A program made the position numbers and the translations under genes. A stretch of 38,882 nucleotides of DNA from UBA5734 sp964499985 (GTDB lineage Bacteria > Bacillota > Clostridia > Saccharofermentanales > UBA5734): NCBI GenBank assembly GCA_964499985.1, contig CAZCMX010000018.1, forward strand, positions 1 through 38,882. The letters are read 5' to 3'. This document shows, piece by piece, positions 7,321-14,476 of this stretch. Position 1 is the first letter of the stretch. Each line of letters starts with the position of its first letter. The notes below the pieces were generated by a model. That model saw only the letters and a list, made by a program, of their open reading frames with translations. It ran no database searches and was not told the origin of the DNA.

Positions 7321-7364
7321 AAAGACCCGTCTGGGCATCCAATGCCCAAGGCGGGTCTTTCTTT
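7321..7364 (+). terminator. Intrinsic terminator after rplL
   Basis: AAAGACCCG (7321-7329) pairs with CGGGTCTTT (7352-7360), and an inner GGGCAT/ATGCCC stem extends the hairpin. The tail is TTTCTTT. It closes the rplJ-rplL unit. Confidence 0.8.
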
Positions 7365-7440
7365 GCCGGGAACCGGCTGCCCAAGACTCAGCCGCCAAAA
7401 AGATCAGAGAAAAAAATCGGCAAAATCCGCCGCAAACCAT

Positions 7441-7469
7441 TTGACAAAGACCATTTTCGCTGGTATGAT
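7441..7469 (+). promoter_or_regulatory. Sigma-A promoter of the tRNA cluster
   Basis: TTGACA (7441-7446), 17-base spacer, TATGAT (7464-7469); near-consensus. The first tRNA begins 37 bases after the -10 box. Confidence 0.8.
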
Positions 7470-7505
7470 CATCTAGCGTGTGAAACACGCAAGTGCCTCA
7501 GACGT

Positions 7506-7582
7506 GGCGGCGTAGCTCAGTTGGCCAGAGCATTCGGTTCATACCCGAAGTGTCGTTGGTTCGAATCCGACCGCCGCTACCA
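7506..7582 (+). tRNA. tRNA-Met (CAT), probably elongator
   Basis: A 77-base cloverleaf: acceptor GGCGGCG/CGCCGCT (one G-T pair at the end), D-arm with AGCTCAG, anticodon stem TTCGG/CCGAA around a loop with CAT, T-loop TTCGAAT, and encoded CCA. Position 1 pairs with 72 and the anticodon stem lacks the three G-C pairs of initiators, so elongator is favoured. An Ile2 (lysidine) tRNA cannot be fully excluded. Confidence 0.92.
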
Positions 7583-7585
7583 CAT

Positions 7586-7660
7586 GGCCCGTTGGTCAAG
7601 CGGTCAAGACATCGCCCTTTCACGGCGAAGACAGGGGTTCGATTCCCCTACGGGTCACCA
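7586..7660 (+). tRNA. tRNA-Glu (TTC)
   Basis: A 75-base cloverleaf with acceptor GGCCCGT/ACGGGTC, anticodon stem TCGCC/GGCGA with loop CTTTCAC (anticodon TTC), T-loop TTCGATT and encoded CCA. It starts three bases after tRNA-Met. Confidence 0.95.
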
Positions 7661-7663
7661 AAT

Positions 7664-7739
7664 GGGTGCTTAGCTCAGCTGGGAGAGCACATGCTTCACA
7701 CGCATGGGGTCGCAGGTTCAAGTCCTGTAGTACCCACCA
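7664..7739 (+). tRNA. tRNA-Val (CAC)
   Basis: A 76-base cloverleaf with acceptor GGGTGCT/AGTACCC, anticodon stem CATGC/GCATG with loop TTCACAC (anticodon CAC), T-loop TTCAAGT and encoded CCA. CAC reads GTG, a codon often used in GC-rich genes. Confidence 0.95.
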
Positions 7740-7743
7740 AGTC

Positions 7744-7818
7744 GCGGGATTAACTCAGTGGTAGAGTGTCACCTTGCCAAGGTGAAAGTCGCGAGTCCGA
7801 ATCTCGTATCCCGCTCCA
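7744..7818 (+). tRNA. tRNA-Gly (GCC), copy 1
   Basis: A 75-base cloverleaf with acceptor GCGGGAT/ATCCCGC, anticodon stem TCACC/GGTGA with loop TTGCCAA (anticodon GCC) and encoded CCA. It is identical over its full length to the copy at 8898-8972. Confidence 0.95.
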
Positions 7819-7824
7819 TTCTAG

Positions 7825-7852
7825 GATTGGCCGGTGGCAGCACCGGCCAATC
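7825..7852 (+). repeat. Perfect 12-bp hairpin between tRNA-Gly and tRNA-Cys
   Basis: GATTGGCCGGTG (7825-7836), GCAG loop, CACCGGCCAATC (7841-7852). There is no T-run, so it is not a standard terminator. It could be an RNA processing or stalling hairpin, or a small palindromic repeat unit. Confidence 0.8.
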
Positions 7853-7858
7853 GCATCT

Positions 7859-7933
<75 letters not shown>

Positions 7934-7940
7934 GAAACAC

Positions 7941-7970
7941 AAAGCCTCCGCGCAACCGGAGGCTTTTTTT
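7941..7970 (+). terminator. Intrinsic terminator of the tRNA cluster
   Basis: AAAGCCTCCG (7941-7950), six-base loop, CGGAGGCTTT (7957-7966), then T through 7970. It lies directly ahead of the next gene, whose ribosome binding site begins ten bases later, so it may also attenuate that gene. Confidence 0.88.
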
Positions 7971-7992
7971 CAACTTTGCGGAGGCCATGTTC

Positions 7993-8859
7993 ATGCCATT
8001 CGATCCTGTATTGACCGAGATCATGCTGCAATACAATGTCTGGTACGGCGAACAGTTCCACCAGGCTTTGGAACAGATTGATCAAGAGGCAGATGCCCAG
8101 CAGATCCAGATCGACAGCCAGCCCTGGTTCGACCAGGAACTCCTGGTCTACGATGATCAGGACCAGGCCATCCTGTTCAAGGGCCAGCCACTCGCCTGGC
8201 TCGGAGACCAGCCGCAGCCCGGCCAGATTGTTGAGCTGGCCTGGCATGCCGCCGCCCTTTGTGATGATGATCTGCCTGCGCCGATTCAGCAGCTTTTAGT
8301 CAGCGCCCCCGAGACCATGCCTGAGCTGTCCTTGTTCCTGCTGGGCGAGGATTTCAACCGCCTGCAGGCGGACTACGAGGATCCCCGCTCCCTGGCCATC
8401 AGCCGCCTGTTGCTGGCTGCCGGCCAATATCTCAGTGCAGCTTCGCTGGAGCAGCTCCTCGACCATTTCATGGCGACCACCGATCCGGATGACCTGGTCA
8501 CCCATGCCATCAAGCAGGTCCTGGCCCAGCATGCGCCCCAGTCCGTCCAATGGCTGACCGCGCGTCTCCAGGCAGCCCTGGAGGCCGGGCTTGCCGTCAC
8601 TGGTCCGGTCGAGGCCCTGATGATTTTCCTCTCCGAAGCCGGTCGCGCCAGCCACGATCCAGCCAGCTTCAATGCCATGCGCACCGCATTCCGCCGGGCA
8701 GAGGACAAGCAAGTGGCGGCCCTTTGCCTGGGCGATTTTGGCGATCCGCGTGGAATCGCCGTGCTCAGATCCTGGCTGGACAGCCATCCCGAGGCCAGCC
8801 GGGCGGTCCGCCTGGAAATCGTCGCTGCCATCAAGCGTCTCGGTGGCGAAACGGATTGA
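7993..8859 (+). CDS. Unrecognised 288-residue protein, possible HEAT-like helices
   Basis: I do not recognise a family for this protein. It is acidic, rich in Leu, Ala, Gln and Asp, without a signal peptide or membrane helix, and so probably cytoplasmic. The C-terminal third is a series of amphipathic helices, and the segment DPRGIAVLRSWLDSHPEASRAVRLEIVAAIKRLG looks like one HEAT/PBS-type repeat. ATG 7993 has GCGGAGG eight bases upstream; ATG 7987 is only two bases from that site. No promoter is visible between the tRNA terminator and the gene, so it may be expressed by read-through from the tRNA promoter. Its stop codon lies inside the -35 box of the next tRNA promoter. Confidence 0.75.
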   Translation: MPFDPVLTEIMLQYNVWYGEQFHQALEQIDQEADAQQIQIDSQPWFDQELLVYDDQDQAILFKGQPLAWLGDQPQPGQIVELAWHAAALCDDDLPAPIQQLLVSAPETMPELSLFLLGEDFNRLQADYEDPRSLAISRLLLAAGQYLSAASLEQLLDHFMATTDPDDLVTHAIKQVLAQHAPQSVQWLTARLQAALEAGLAVTGPVEALMIFLSEAGRASHDPASFNAMRTAFRRAEDKQVAALCLGDFGDPRGIAVLRSWLDSHPEASRAVRLEIVAAIKRLGGETD

Positions 8860-8884
8860 CAAGCACCAGTGATTTACCTATAAT
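8856..8884 (+). promoter_or_regulatory. Full-consensus promoter for the second tRNA-Gly
   Basis: TTGACA (8856-8861), exactly 17 bases, TATAAT (8879-8884): a perfect sigma-A consensus. The TGA stop codon of the upstream gene (8857-8859) is part of the -35 box. Confidence 0.88.
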
Positions 8885-8897
8885 CACTTTTGCAGTT

Positions 8898-8972
8898 GCG
8901 GGATTAACTCAGTGGTAGAGTGTCACCTTGCCAAGGTGAAAGTCGCGAGTCCGAATCTCGTATCCCGCTCCA
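8898..8972 (+). tRNA. tRNA-Gly (GCC), copy 2
   Basis: Base-for-base identical to the tRNA-Gly at 7744-7818, with anticodon GCC and encoded CCA. It is a single-gene unit with its own promoter and a probable terminator. The identity stops at the ends of the tRNA. Confidence 0.95.
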
Positions 8973-8978
8973 GACCAG

Positions 8979-9026
8979 AAGGTTGCCTTCGCAGCAGATT
9001 TGATTCTGTCCAGAGGCAGCCTTTTT
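8979..9026 (+). terminator. Probable terminator after tRNA-Gly copy 2
   Basis: AAGGTTGCC (8979-8987) pairs with GGCAGCCTT (9015-9023), with one G-T pair and a 27-base loop, and runs into TTTTT (9022-9026). The long loop makes it less certain than the others. Confidence 0.55.
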
Positions 9027-9035
9027 GTTTATAAT
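9007..9035 (+). promoter_or_regulatory. Possible promoter of the hprK operon
   Basis: TATAAT (9030-9035) has only a weak -35 (TGTCCA at 9007-9012, 17-base spacing), and it overlaps the preceding terminator. It is the only good -10 box between tRNA-Gly and hprK. Confidence 0.45.
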
Positions 9036-9108
9036 CTACCTGAAACGACTGGCGGCCTGGCGGCTGATCTGACTGAAGCCGCGGTCGCTATTGAGCCGGA
9101 GGTTATCT

Positions 9109-10026
9109 ATGGCACCTGTATCGCTTCAGAGCATTGTCAAGGAATTCGAACTCGAGGTGATCGCCGAGTATGGCAATCTCGAGGAGATCCGCATTTCCGT
9201 CGCTGACGTCACCCGTCCTGGCTTGCAGCTGGCCGGTTATTTCGACCATTTCGGCCCCGACCGGATCCAGGTCCTTGGCAATATGGAGACGGCTTTCCTG
9301 GACCGGATGGATGGCAAGGACCGCTACGAGAAAATCGATGCCCTGTTCTCCCGGGGCATTCCCTGCCTGGTCCTGACCCGCAACCATGAAGCCCATCCTG
9401 AATTGCTGGAATGCTCGAAAAAATACTCGACCCCGGTCTTGCGCACCAATCTGCCAACTTCGGATTTCACCTCTGCCATTGTCAAATACCTCAATGTCGA
9501 GCTGGCGCCGCGGATGTCGATGCATGGTGTCCTGATCGAAGTGTACGGCGAAGGGATCCTGATCCTGGGTGAAAGCGGCGTCGGCAAAAGCGAAACGGCC
9601 CTCGAGGTCGTCAAGCGAGGCCACCGCCTGATTGCCGACGACCTGGTCGAGGTCCGCCGGGTCTCGGATACCACCCTGCTTGGCCGCGCTCCGGAGATCA
9701 TCCGCCACCTGATCGAAATCCGCGGCATCGGCATTTTGGACGTCAAGGAGCTCTATGGGGTTTCATCGGTCAAAATGCAGGAAAACATCAATTTTGTCAT
9801 CAACCTGGAACTCTGGGACGAGAAGAAGACCTATGAGAGACTGGGCATCAACGAAGAAACCACCTCGATCCTGGGGATTGATGTGCCATCGATCACCATC
9901 CCGGTGCGGCCTGGCCGCAACCTGGCCATCATCGTGGAGGTTGCCGCCATCAATTTCCGCCAGAAATCCATGGGCTACAATGCCGCCAAGGCCTTGACGG
10001 ACCGTGTCTTTGGTCCGTCAACCTGA
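9109..10026 (+). CDS. hprK: HPr kinase/phosphorylase
   Basis: This 305-residue enzyme phosphorylates and dephosphorylates HPr at Ser46, the switch of carbon catabolite repression in Firmicutes. Seen here are the P-loop GESGVGKS (154-161), the preceding conserved His139, the ADDLVEVRR segment (176-184) and the family signature IRGIGILDVKELYG (204-217). Length matches the family. ATG 9109 has GGAGG upstream. It heads the hprK-murB-rapZ-yvcK-whiA series, in which carbon control, wall synthesis and division regulators sit together. No lgt gene, which often follows hprK in bacilli, is present. Confidence 0.96.
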   Translation: MAPVSLQSIVKEFELEVIAEYGNLEEIRISVADVTRPGLQLAGYFDHFGPDRIQVLGNMETAFLDRMDGKDRYEKIDALFSRGIPCLVLTRNHEAHPELLECSKKYSTPVLRTNLPTSDFTSAIVKYLNVELAPRMSMHGVLIEVYGEGILILGESGVGKSETALEVVKRGHRLIADDLVEVRRVSDTTLLGRAPEIIRHLIEIRGIGILDVKELYGVSSVKMQENINFVINLELWDEKKTYERLGINEETTSILGIDVPSITIPVRPGRNLAIIVEVAAINFRQKSMGYNAAKALTDRVFGPST

Positions 10027-10044
10027 TCGCAGGACGGACCAGAC

Positions 10045-11010
10045 ATGACTCTAGCAGCCCGGCAGGACCATCCTGTTTTCAATTCGGTCGAGCTGGATGC
10101 CTTTGCCGTTGAACTGGCCAGCCTCATGGGGCCTGGCGATGACAGGATCCGGCGGGCCGAGCCGATGGCCAGGCATACGACTTTCCGGGTCGGTGGACCA
10201 GCGGATATTTTCATCGAACCGGCTTCGACGGCTGAACTTGCGGCCATTCTCCAGGCGGCCAAGCGTCATCGTCTCCCGGTCACGGTGCTTGGCAATGGTT
10301 CCAATGTCGTCGTGGCTGACCGGGGGATCCGCGGCGTGGTTCTCAGCCTGGGGGCCCCGATGGCGGCCATCCGCCGGGAAGGCCAGTGCCTGGTGGCCGA
10401 GGCGGGAGCGCTGCTTTCCAGTGTGGCTGCCTTTGCCGCCCGCGAGGGCCTGGGCGGCCTCGCATTTGCCTCAGGCATTCCGGGTACGATTGGCGGTGCC
10501 GTCATGATGAATGCCGGAGCCTATGAGCATTGCATGGCCGATGTGGTCCAGGAGGCACGCTACCTGGACACCGACTGGAACGAAAAGACCGCTGTTGGTG
10601 AAGCGCTCGCCTTCGGCTACCGCACCAGCTGTTTCAAGGGGACAGACCGGATCGTCACGGAAACGACGGTTTACCTGCAGCCCCAGGATCCGGCGGAAAT
10701 TCTGGCTGAGATGGCAGAGCTGGCCCTGCGGCGCCGGACCTCGCAGCCGCTTGAGCTGCCGAGCGCCGGCAGTGCCTTCAAACGGCCGCCCGGCTTTTTT
10801 GCCGGAAAACTGGTCGCCGACTGCGGCCTCAAGGGCTTTGCGGTAGGTGGTGCCGCTGTTTCGACCAAGCATGCCGGCTTTATTGTCAATCTGGGCCAGG
10901 CCACCGCCTCCGATGTGGCCGCCGTGTTCTCGGCGGTCCAGGAAACCGTCCAGCGCGAAACCGGGGTGCTGCTCGAGCGGGAGGTCCTGTTCATCGGCGA
11001 CTGGGACTAG
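10045..11010 (+). CDS. murB: UDP-N-acetylenolpyruvoylglucosamine reductase
   Basis: MurB reduces UDP-GlcNAc-enolpyruvate to UDP-MurNAc with FAD and NADPH, the second committed step of peptidoglycan synthesis. The 321-residue protein has the FAD-binding motif LGNGSNVVVADRGIRGVVL (82-100), GLGGLAFASGIPGTIGGAVMMNAGAY (135-160), YRTS at 192-195, the catalytic serine in AGSAFKRP (Ser243), and the C-terminal AVSTKHAGFIVN. Glu312 is the likely proton donor partner. The absence of an inserted domain marks the type II enzyme common in Gram-positives. It starts 18 bases after hprK. Confidence 0.95.
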   Translation: MTLAARQDHPVFNSVELDAFAVELASLMGPGDDRIRRAEPMARHTTFRVGGPADIFIEPASTAELAAILQAAKRHRLPVTVLGNGSNVVVADRGIRGVVLSLGAPMAAIRREGQCLVAEAGALLSSVAAFAAREGLGGLAFASGIPGTIGGAVMMNAGAYEHCMADVVQEARYLDTDWNEKTAVGEALAFGYRTSCFKGTDRIVTETTVYLQPQDPAEILAEMAELALRRRTSQPLELPSAGSAFKRPPGFFAGKLVADCGLKGFAVGGAAVSTKHAGFIVNLGQATASDVAAVFSAVQETVQRETGVLLEREVLFIGDWD

Positions 11011-11067
11011 GCAGACCCCGACGAATGGCCAAGGTCTGCATCATCTGGCTGTTGCCAAGGAGCTATC

Positions 11068-11994
11068 ATGGAAATTCTGATTTTAACCGGTATGTCCGGG
11101 GCCGGCAAAAGCCTGGCCGCCAACTATCTGGAAGACATGGGTTTTTTCTGTGTCGATAATTTGCCGCCCTCACTGATTCCCGAACTGATCCGGACCTATG
11201 AGCAGACCTACCAGCCGAGGTCCCATAAGCAAAACCTGACGGAGCGTTCATTCAGCCGACTGGCGATTGTCATCGATGTCCGCAGCTCCAACCTGTTCAA
11301 TGAGGTGGTGCCCGTACTGGAGCTTTTGCGTGAGCAGGGCCATACCTTGCGCATCCTGTTCCTCGATGCCACGGACCAGGTGCTGGTCAACCGCTATAAG
11401 CTCAGCCGCAGAAGCCACCCTCTGGCCCATGGCCGCAGCCTGGCCCAGGCGATATCCCTGGAGCGCGAGCGCCTCGCACCGCTGAAGGACCGGGTGTCGG
11501 ATATCGTGGAAACGTCGAACCTCGGCCCGGCTGAACTGCGTGACATGATCTATGCCATGCTTTCCGGCCCTGGCCTGGACAAACGGATGACGATCCTGGT
11601 CCAGTCCTTTGGCTTCAAATACGGCGTGCCGGTGGACAGTGACTGTGTTCTGGATGTCCGCTTCCTGCCCAATCCCTTCTACCAGGAGAGCCTGCGCCCG
11701 CAGAGCGGCCTGGATCCAGATGTGCGCGATTATGTGTTCTCTTTCCCGGAAACGGAAATTTTTCTCGGCAAACAGGAAGACCTGTTCAATTTCACGATTC
11801 CGCTCTATATCCGGGAGGGCAAGGTCCGCCTGATGATTGCCGTGGGCTGCAGCGGTGGCCGGCACCGTTCGGTGGCTCTGGCCGAAGCCCTGGCCAGACG
11901 GCTCGAAAATCACGAGGTGTCAATCGTGGTCGACCACCGCGACTTGCAGAAGGATTCCCGCTATTTCAGCAAGCGCAACATACCGGGGTCCTGA
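11068..11994 (+). CDS. rapZ: RapZ/YvcJ-family nucleotide-binding protein
   Basis: A 308-residue P-loop protein of the RapZ/YvcJ family. The N-terminus carries GMSGAGKS (8-15) and DMGFFCVDNLPPSLIPEL; the C-terminal domain contains GCSGGRHRSVALAEAL. In E. coli the protein is an adaptor that steers RNase E to the small RNA GlmZ. In Firmicutes, which lack that system, YvcJ hydrolyses nucleotides and its exact task is less clear. The AAGGAGCTATC ribosome site supports ATG 11068. The gene is followed after two bases by yvcK, the standard neighbour. Confidence 0.94.
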   Translation: MEILILTGMSGAGKSLAANYLEDMGFFCVDNLPPSLIPELIRTYEQTYQPRSHKQNLTERSFSRLAIVIDVRSSNLFNEVVPVLELLREQGHTLRILFLDATDQVLVNRYKLSRRSHPLAHGRSLAQAISLERERLAPLKDRVSDIVETSNLGPAELRDMIYAMLSGPGLDKRMTILVQSFGFKYGVPVDSDCVLDVRFLPNPFYQESLRPQSGLDPDVRDYVFSFPETEIFLGKQEDLFNFTIPLYIREGKVRLMIAVGCSGGRHRSVALAEALARRLENHEVSIVVDHRDLQKDSRYFSKRNIPGS

Positions 11995-11996
11995 CC

Positions 11997-13019
11997 ATGC
12001 TCGATTTTGACGAACGCCTGATCCAGTTTGCCAAAGATCCCGAGACCGGCCCCCGGGTCGTGGTCCTGGGCGGTGGCACCGGCTTGTCGATGCTGCTGCG
12101 CGGCCTCAAGCTGTACTCACACCATTTGACTGCCATCGTGACTGTGGCGGACAATGGCGGATCATCCGGGATGTTGCGCGAAGACCTGGGCATGCTGCCG
12201 CCAGGGGATATCCGCAACTGCATCCTGGCTCTGGCCGACACCGAACCCTTGCTCTCCGAATTGTTCAATTTCCGATTCAGGGATGGCCGACTGCAGGGCC
12301 AGAGCTTTGGCAACCTGTTTATCGCAGCGATGAATGAGGTCTGCGGCAATTTCACCGATGCCATTCGCAATGTGGCCAAGGTGCTGGCGGTCAAGGGCAA
12401 GGTCTTGCCGGTGAGTCTGCAGACCATTGACCTGGTGGCCCACCTGGCAGATGGCACGTCGATCACGGGTGAGGCCCAGATCGGGGCCAGAAAGGCCAGT
12501 CCGGAGAGCCGGATCGAGCGCCTCACGATGCAGCCCCTGGACGCACAGCCCCTGCCGGAGGCCGTCCAGGCCATCCAGGCCGCTGAGGTGATCGTCCTGG
12601 GCCCCGGCAGCCTGTATACCAGCATCATTCCCAACCTGCTATTCCCCCAGATTGTGAAGGCCATCCAGAGCAATCGGGCCGCCAAGATCTATGTCGGCAA
12701 TATCATGACCCAGCCTGCAGAAACACTCGGCTATACCGCCGGTGACCATGTCAAGGCAATCCTTGACCATGCCGGCCTGGCCAGCAGCCATGGCCTGATT
12801 GACCATTGCATCACCAATAATGCCTGGATCGAGGAAAGCCTGATTGCCAAGTACCAGCTGGAAAGTGCAGTGCCGGTCCGCACCGATACAGATGTCCTGG
12901 AGTCGCTGGGCATCCGCGTCTTTGAAGCGCCGCTGGCGATCGTCAGTAATGGCGTCATCCGCCATGACCATACCCTGCTGGCCCGCCTTGTCCTGGGCCT
13001 GGGCCTGGCCCAGCCATGA
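11997..13019 (+). CDS. yvcK: Gluconeogenesis factor YvcK (CofD-like)
   Basis: This 340-residue protein of the YvcK/CofD-like family begins with a Rossmann glycine loop (VVVLGGGTGLSMLLRGLK, 21-38). It includes VADNGGSSGMLREDLGMLPPGDIRNC and the late motif GPGSLYTSIIPNLL. In Bacillus it binds UDP-sugars and links carbon supply to cell wall synthesis and shape. Its place behind murB and rapZ fits that role. The start at 11997 lies two bases after the rapZ stop, so translation is probably coupled. Confidence 0.95.
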   Translation: MLDFDERLIQFAKDPETGPRVVVLGGGTGLSMLLRGLKLYSHHLTAIVTVADNGGSSGMLREDLGMLPPGDIRNCILALADTEPLLSELFNFRFRDGRLQGQSFGNLFIAAMNEVCGNFTDAIRNVAKVLAVKGKVLPVSLQTIDLVAHLADGTSITGEAQIGARKASPESRIERLTMQPLDAQPLPEAVQAIQAAEVIVLGPGSLYTSIIPNLLFPQIVKAIQSNRAAKIYVGNIMTQPAETLGYTAGDHVKAILDHAGLASSHGLIDHCITNNAWIEESLIAKYQLESAVPVRTDTDVLESLGIRVFEAPLAIVSNGVIRHDHTLLARLVLGLGLAQP

Positions 13020-13063
13020 CGAAACGGCCAGACCGGCGATCCCGGACCAGGGCCCGGACCGCC

Positions 13064-14002
13064 ATGAGCTTTTCCCAGCAGATCAAGGATGAGCTCAACC
13101 AGCAAAGTGGCAGTGACCGTACCTGCCAGCTGGCGGAGCTTGCCGTGGCCCTGGCCTGCGCCCATCGCCAGAGCGAGGATGAGATCACGCTGACGACAGC
13201 CAATCCCAGCTATGCCGGCCTGGTCGCCCGCCTGGTCCTCGAACGCTACCATTGTGCACCGGATCTGGTGGCCGGCAAGGAAACCCAGAGCATCATCCTG
13301 ACCCCGCGGGACCTGGTTCAGCAGATCCGGCAGGATCTGCTGGCCCAGCTGAACACCGATGTGGTGGCAGGGCCCTTCCAGATTGCCCCCGCGAAGGCCC
13401 AGGCCTGCACTCAGGCCATCCTGCGCGCAGCCTTTCTGGCCTGTGGCTCGATCCGCGACCCCCTGAAGGCCTACCACCTCGAATTCGACTTGCGCCGGGA
13501 TGATGTGGCCCATTGGCTGGGCCAGTTCCTGGGCCACCTCGAGATCCGGTCCGGACTGGTCAGACGCCATGGCCATGCAGTGGTCTATATCAAGGAAGGG
13601 CAGCAGATCGCTGATTTTCTGATCCACTGCGGTGCCCACCAGTCCCTGCTCGCCTTTGAATCGCTTCGTGTGGAAAAGGAAATGCGCAATTCGGTGAACC
13701 GGGTGGTCAACTGTGACAGTGCCAATAGCACCCGGATCGCCAATACCGCCGCCAGGCAGCTGGAATTGCTGCATTATCTGGAGCGGACAGGCTTGTTCGG
13801 GGCTTTGCCGGAGGATCTGGCCGCTGCAGGCCGTGCCCGTCTGGAAAACCCGGACTTGTCCCTCAAAGAGCTCGGTGAGATCCTCAGGCCGCCGCTGGGC
13901 AAATCCGGCATGAACCATCGCCTGAAAAAGCTGGAGCAGCTGGCCCTCGACCAGATGGAAAAGGAGAACAAGCATCCCGATGATCGACATCGTCCTGATT
14001 GA
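13064..14002 (+). CDS. whiA: DNA-binding protein WhiA
   Basis: WhiA combines an N-terminal LAGLIDADG-homing-endonuclease-like fold with a C-terminal helix-turn-helix and regulates sporulation genes in Streptomyces and cell division in Bacillus. Typical family segments are MSFSQQIKDEL at the start, EMRNSVNRVVNCDSANSTRIANTA, and LKELGEILRPPLGKSGMNHRLKKL near the C-terminus. From ATG 13064 it has 312 residues, the usual family length. An in-frame ATG at 13016, overlapping yvcK, would add 16 Arg-rich residues that homologues lack; neither start has a strong ribosome site. The 3' end overlaps the next gene by 23 bases. Confidence 0.94.
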   Translation: MSFSQQIKDELNQQSGSDRTCQLAELAVALACAHRQSEDEITLTTANPSYAGLVARLVLERYHCAPDLVAGKETQSIILTPRDLVQQIRQDLLAQLNTDVVAGPFQIAPAKAQACTQAILRAAFLACGSIRDPLKAYHLEFDLRRDDVAHWLGQFLGHLEIRSGLVRRHGHAVVYIKEGQQIADFLIHCGAHQSLLAFESLRVEKEMRNSVNRVVNCDSANSTRIANTAARQLELLHYLERTGLFGALPEDLAAAGRARLENPDLSLKELGEILRPPLGKSGMNHRLKKLEQLALDQMEKENKHPDDRHRPD

Positions 14003-14459
14003 ACCGGAAATCCCCCAGAATACGGGCAATATCGCGCGGACCTGTGTGGCGACAGGGTCCCGGCTGCATCTGGTCGAGCCACTTGGCTTTTCGATCAGCG
14101 ACCGCCAGCTCAAGCGGGCTGGCCTGGATTACTGGTTCGATCTCGATCTGACGGTCTGGCCGGATTTCGACAGCTGGCAACGGGCCTTTGCCGGTAAAAA
14201 CCTGTTCTATGCCACCACCAAGGCGCCGCGAACCTATGCTCAACCCGCCTATCCGGACGAAACCGTCCTGGTTTTCGGCAAGGAGACCAAAGGATTGCCG
14301 GAATCCCTGCTGCTGTCCCATCCGGAACGCTGCATCCGCATTCCGATGCGACCGGACAGCCGTTCGCTCAACCTGGCGAATGCTGTGGCCGTGGTCACCT
14401 ATGAAGTTTTGCGCCAGCACGATTTCCCCGGCCTGAGACTGGCCAGCGATTTCCTATGA
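13980..14459 (+). CDS. trmL: tRNA (cytidine/uridine-34 2'-O)-methyltransferase TrmL
   Basis: A 159-residue SPOUT-class methyltransferase that modifies the wobble base of certain tRNA-Leu species using SAM. It shows the three SPOUT knot motifs: EPEIPQNTGNIARTC (9-23), FGKETKGLPE and the C-terminal IRIPMRPDSRSLNLANAVAVV. Length and sequence fit TrmL/YibK rather than the longer SpoU enzymes. It begins inside the end of whiA, indicating shared transcription. Confidence 0.93.
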   Translation: MIDIVLIEPEIPQNTGNIARTCVATGSRLHLVEPLGFSISDRQLKRAGLDYWFDLDLTVWPDFDSWQRAFAGKNLFYATTKAPRTYAQPAYPDETVLVFGKETKGLPESLLLSHPERCIRIPMRPDSRSLNLANAVAVVTYEVLRQHDFPGLRLASDFL

Positions 14460-14476
14460 CTGTCCAGGAGGACGCC

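Noticed and set aside
7493..7753. A plus-strand frame of 86 codons spanning the first tRNA genes.
   Set aside because: It is composed of tRNA sequence; the cloverleafs explain every base.
12731..14113. A 460-codon minus-strand open frame across yvcK, whiA and trmL.
   Set aside because: Same mirror effect; the plus-strand genes are clear family members and the frame has no ribosome site or motif.
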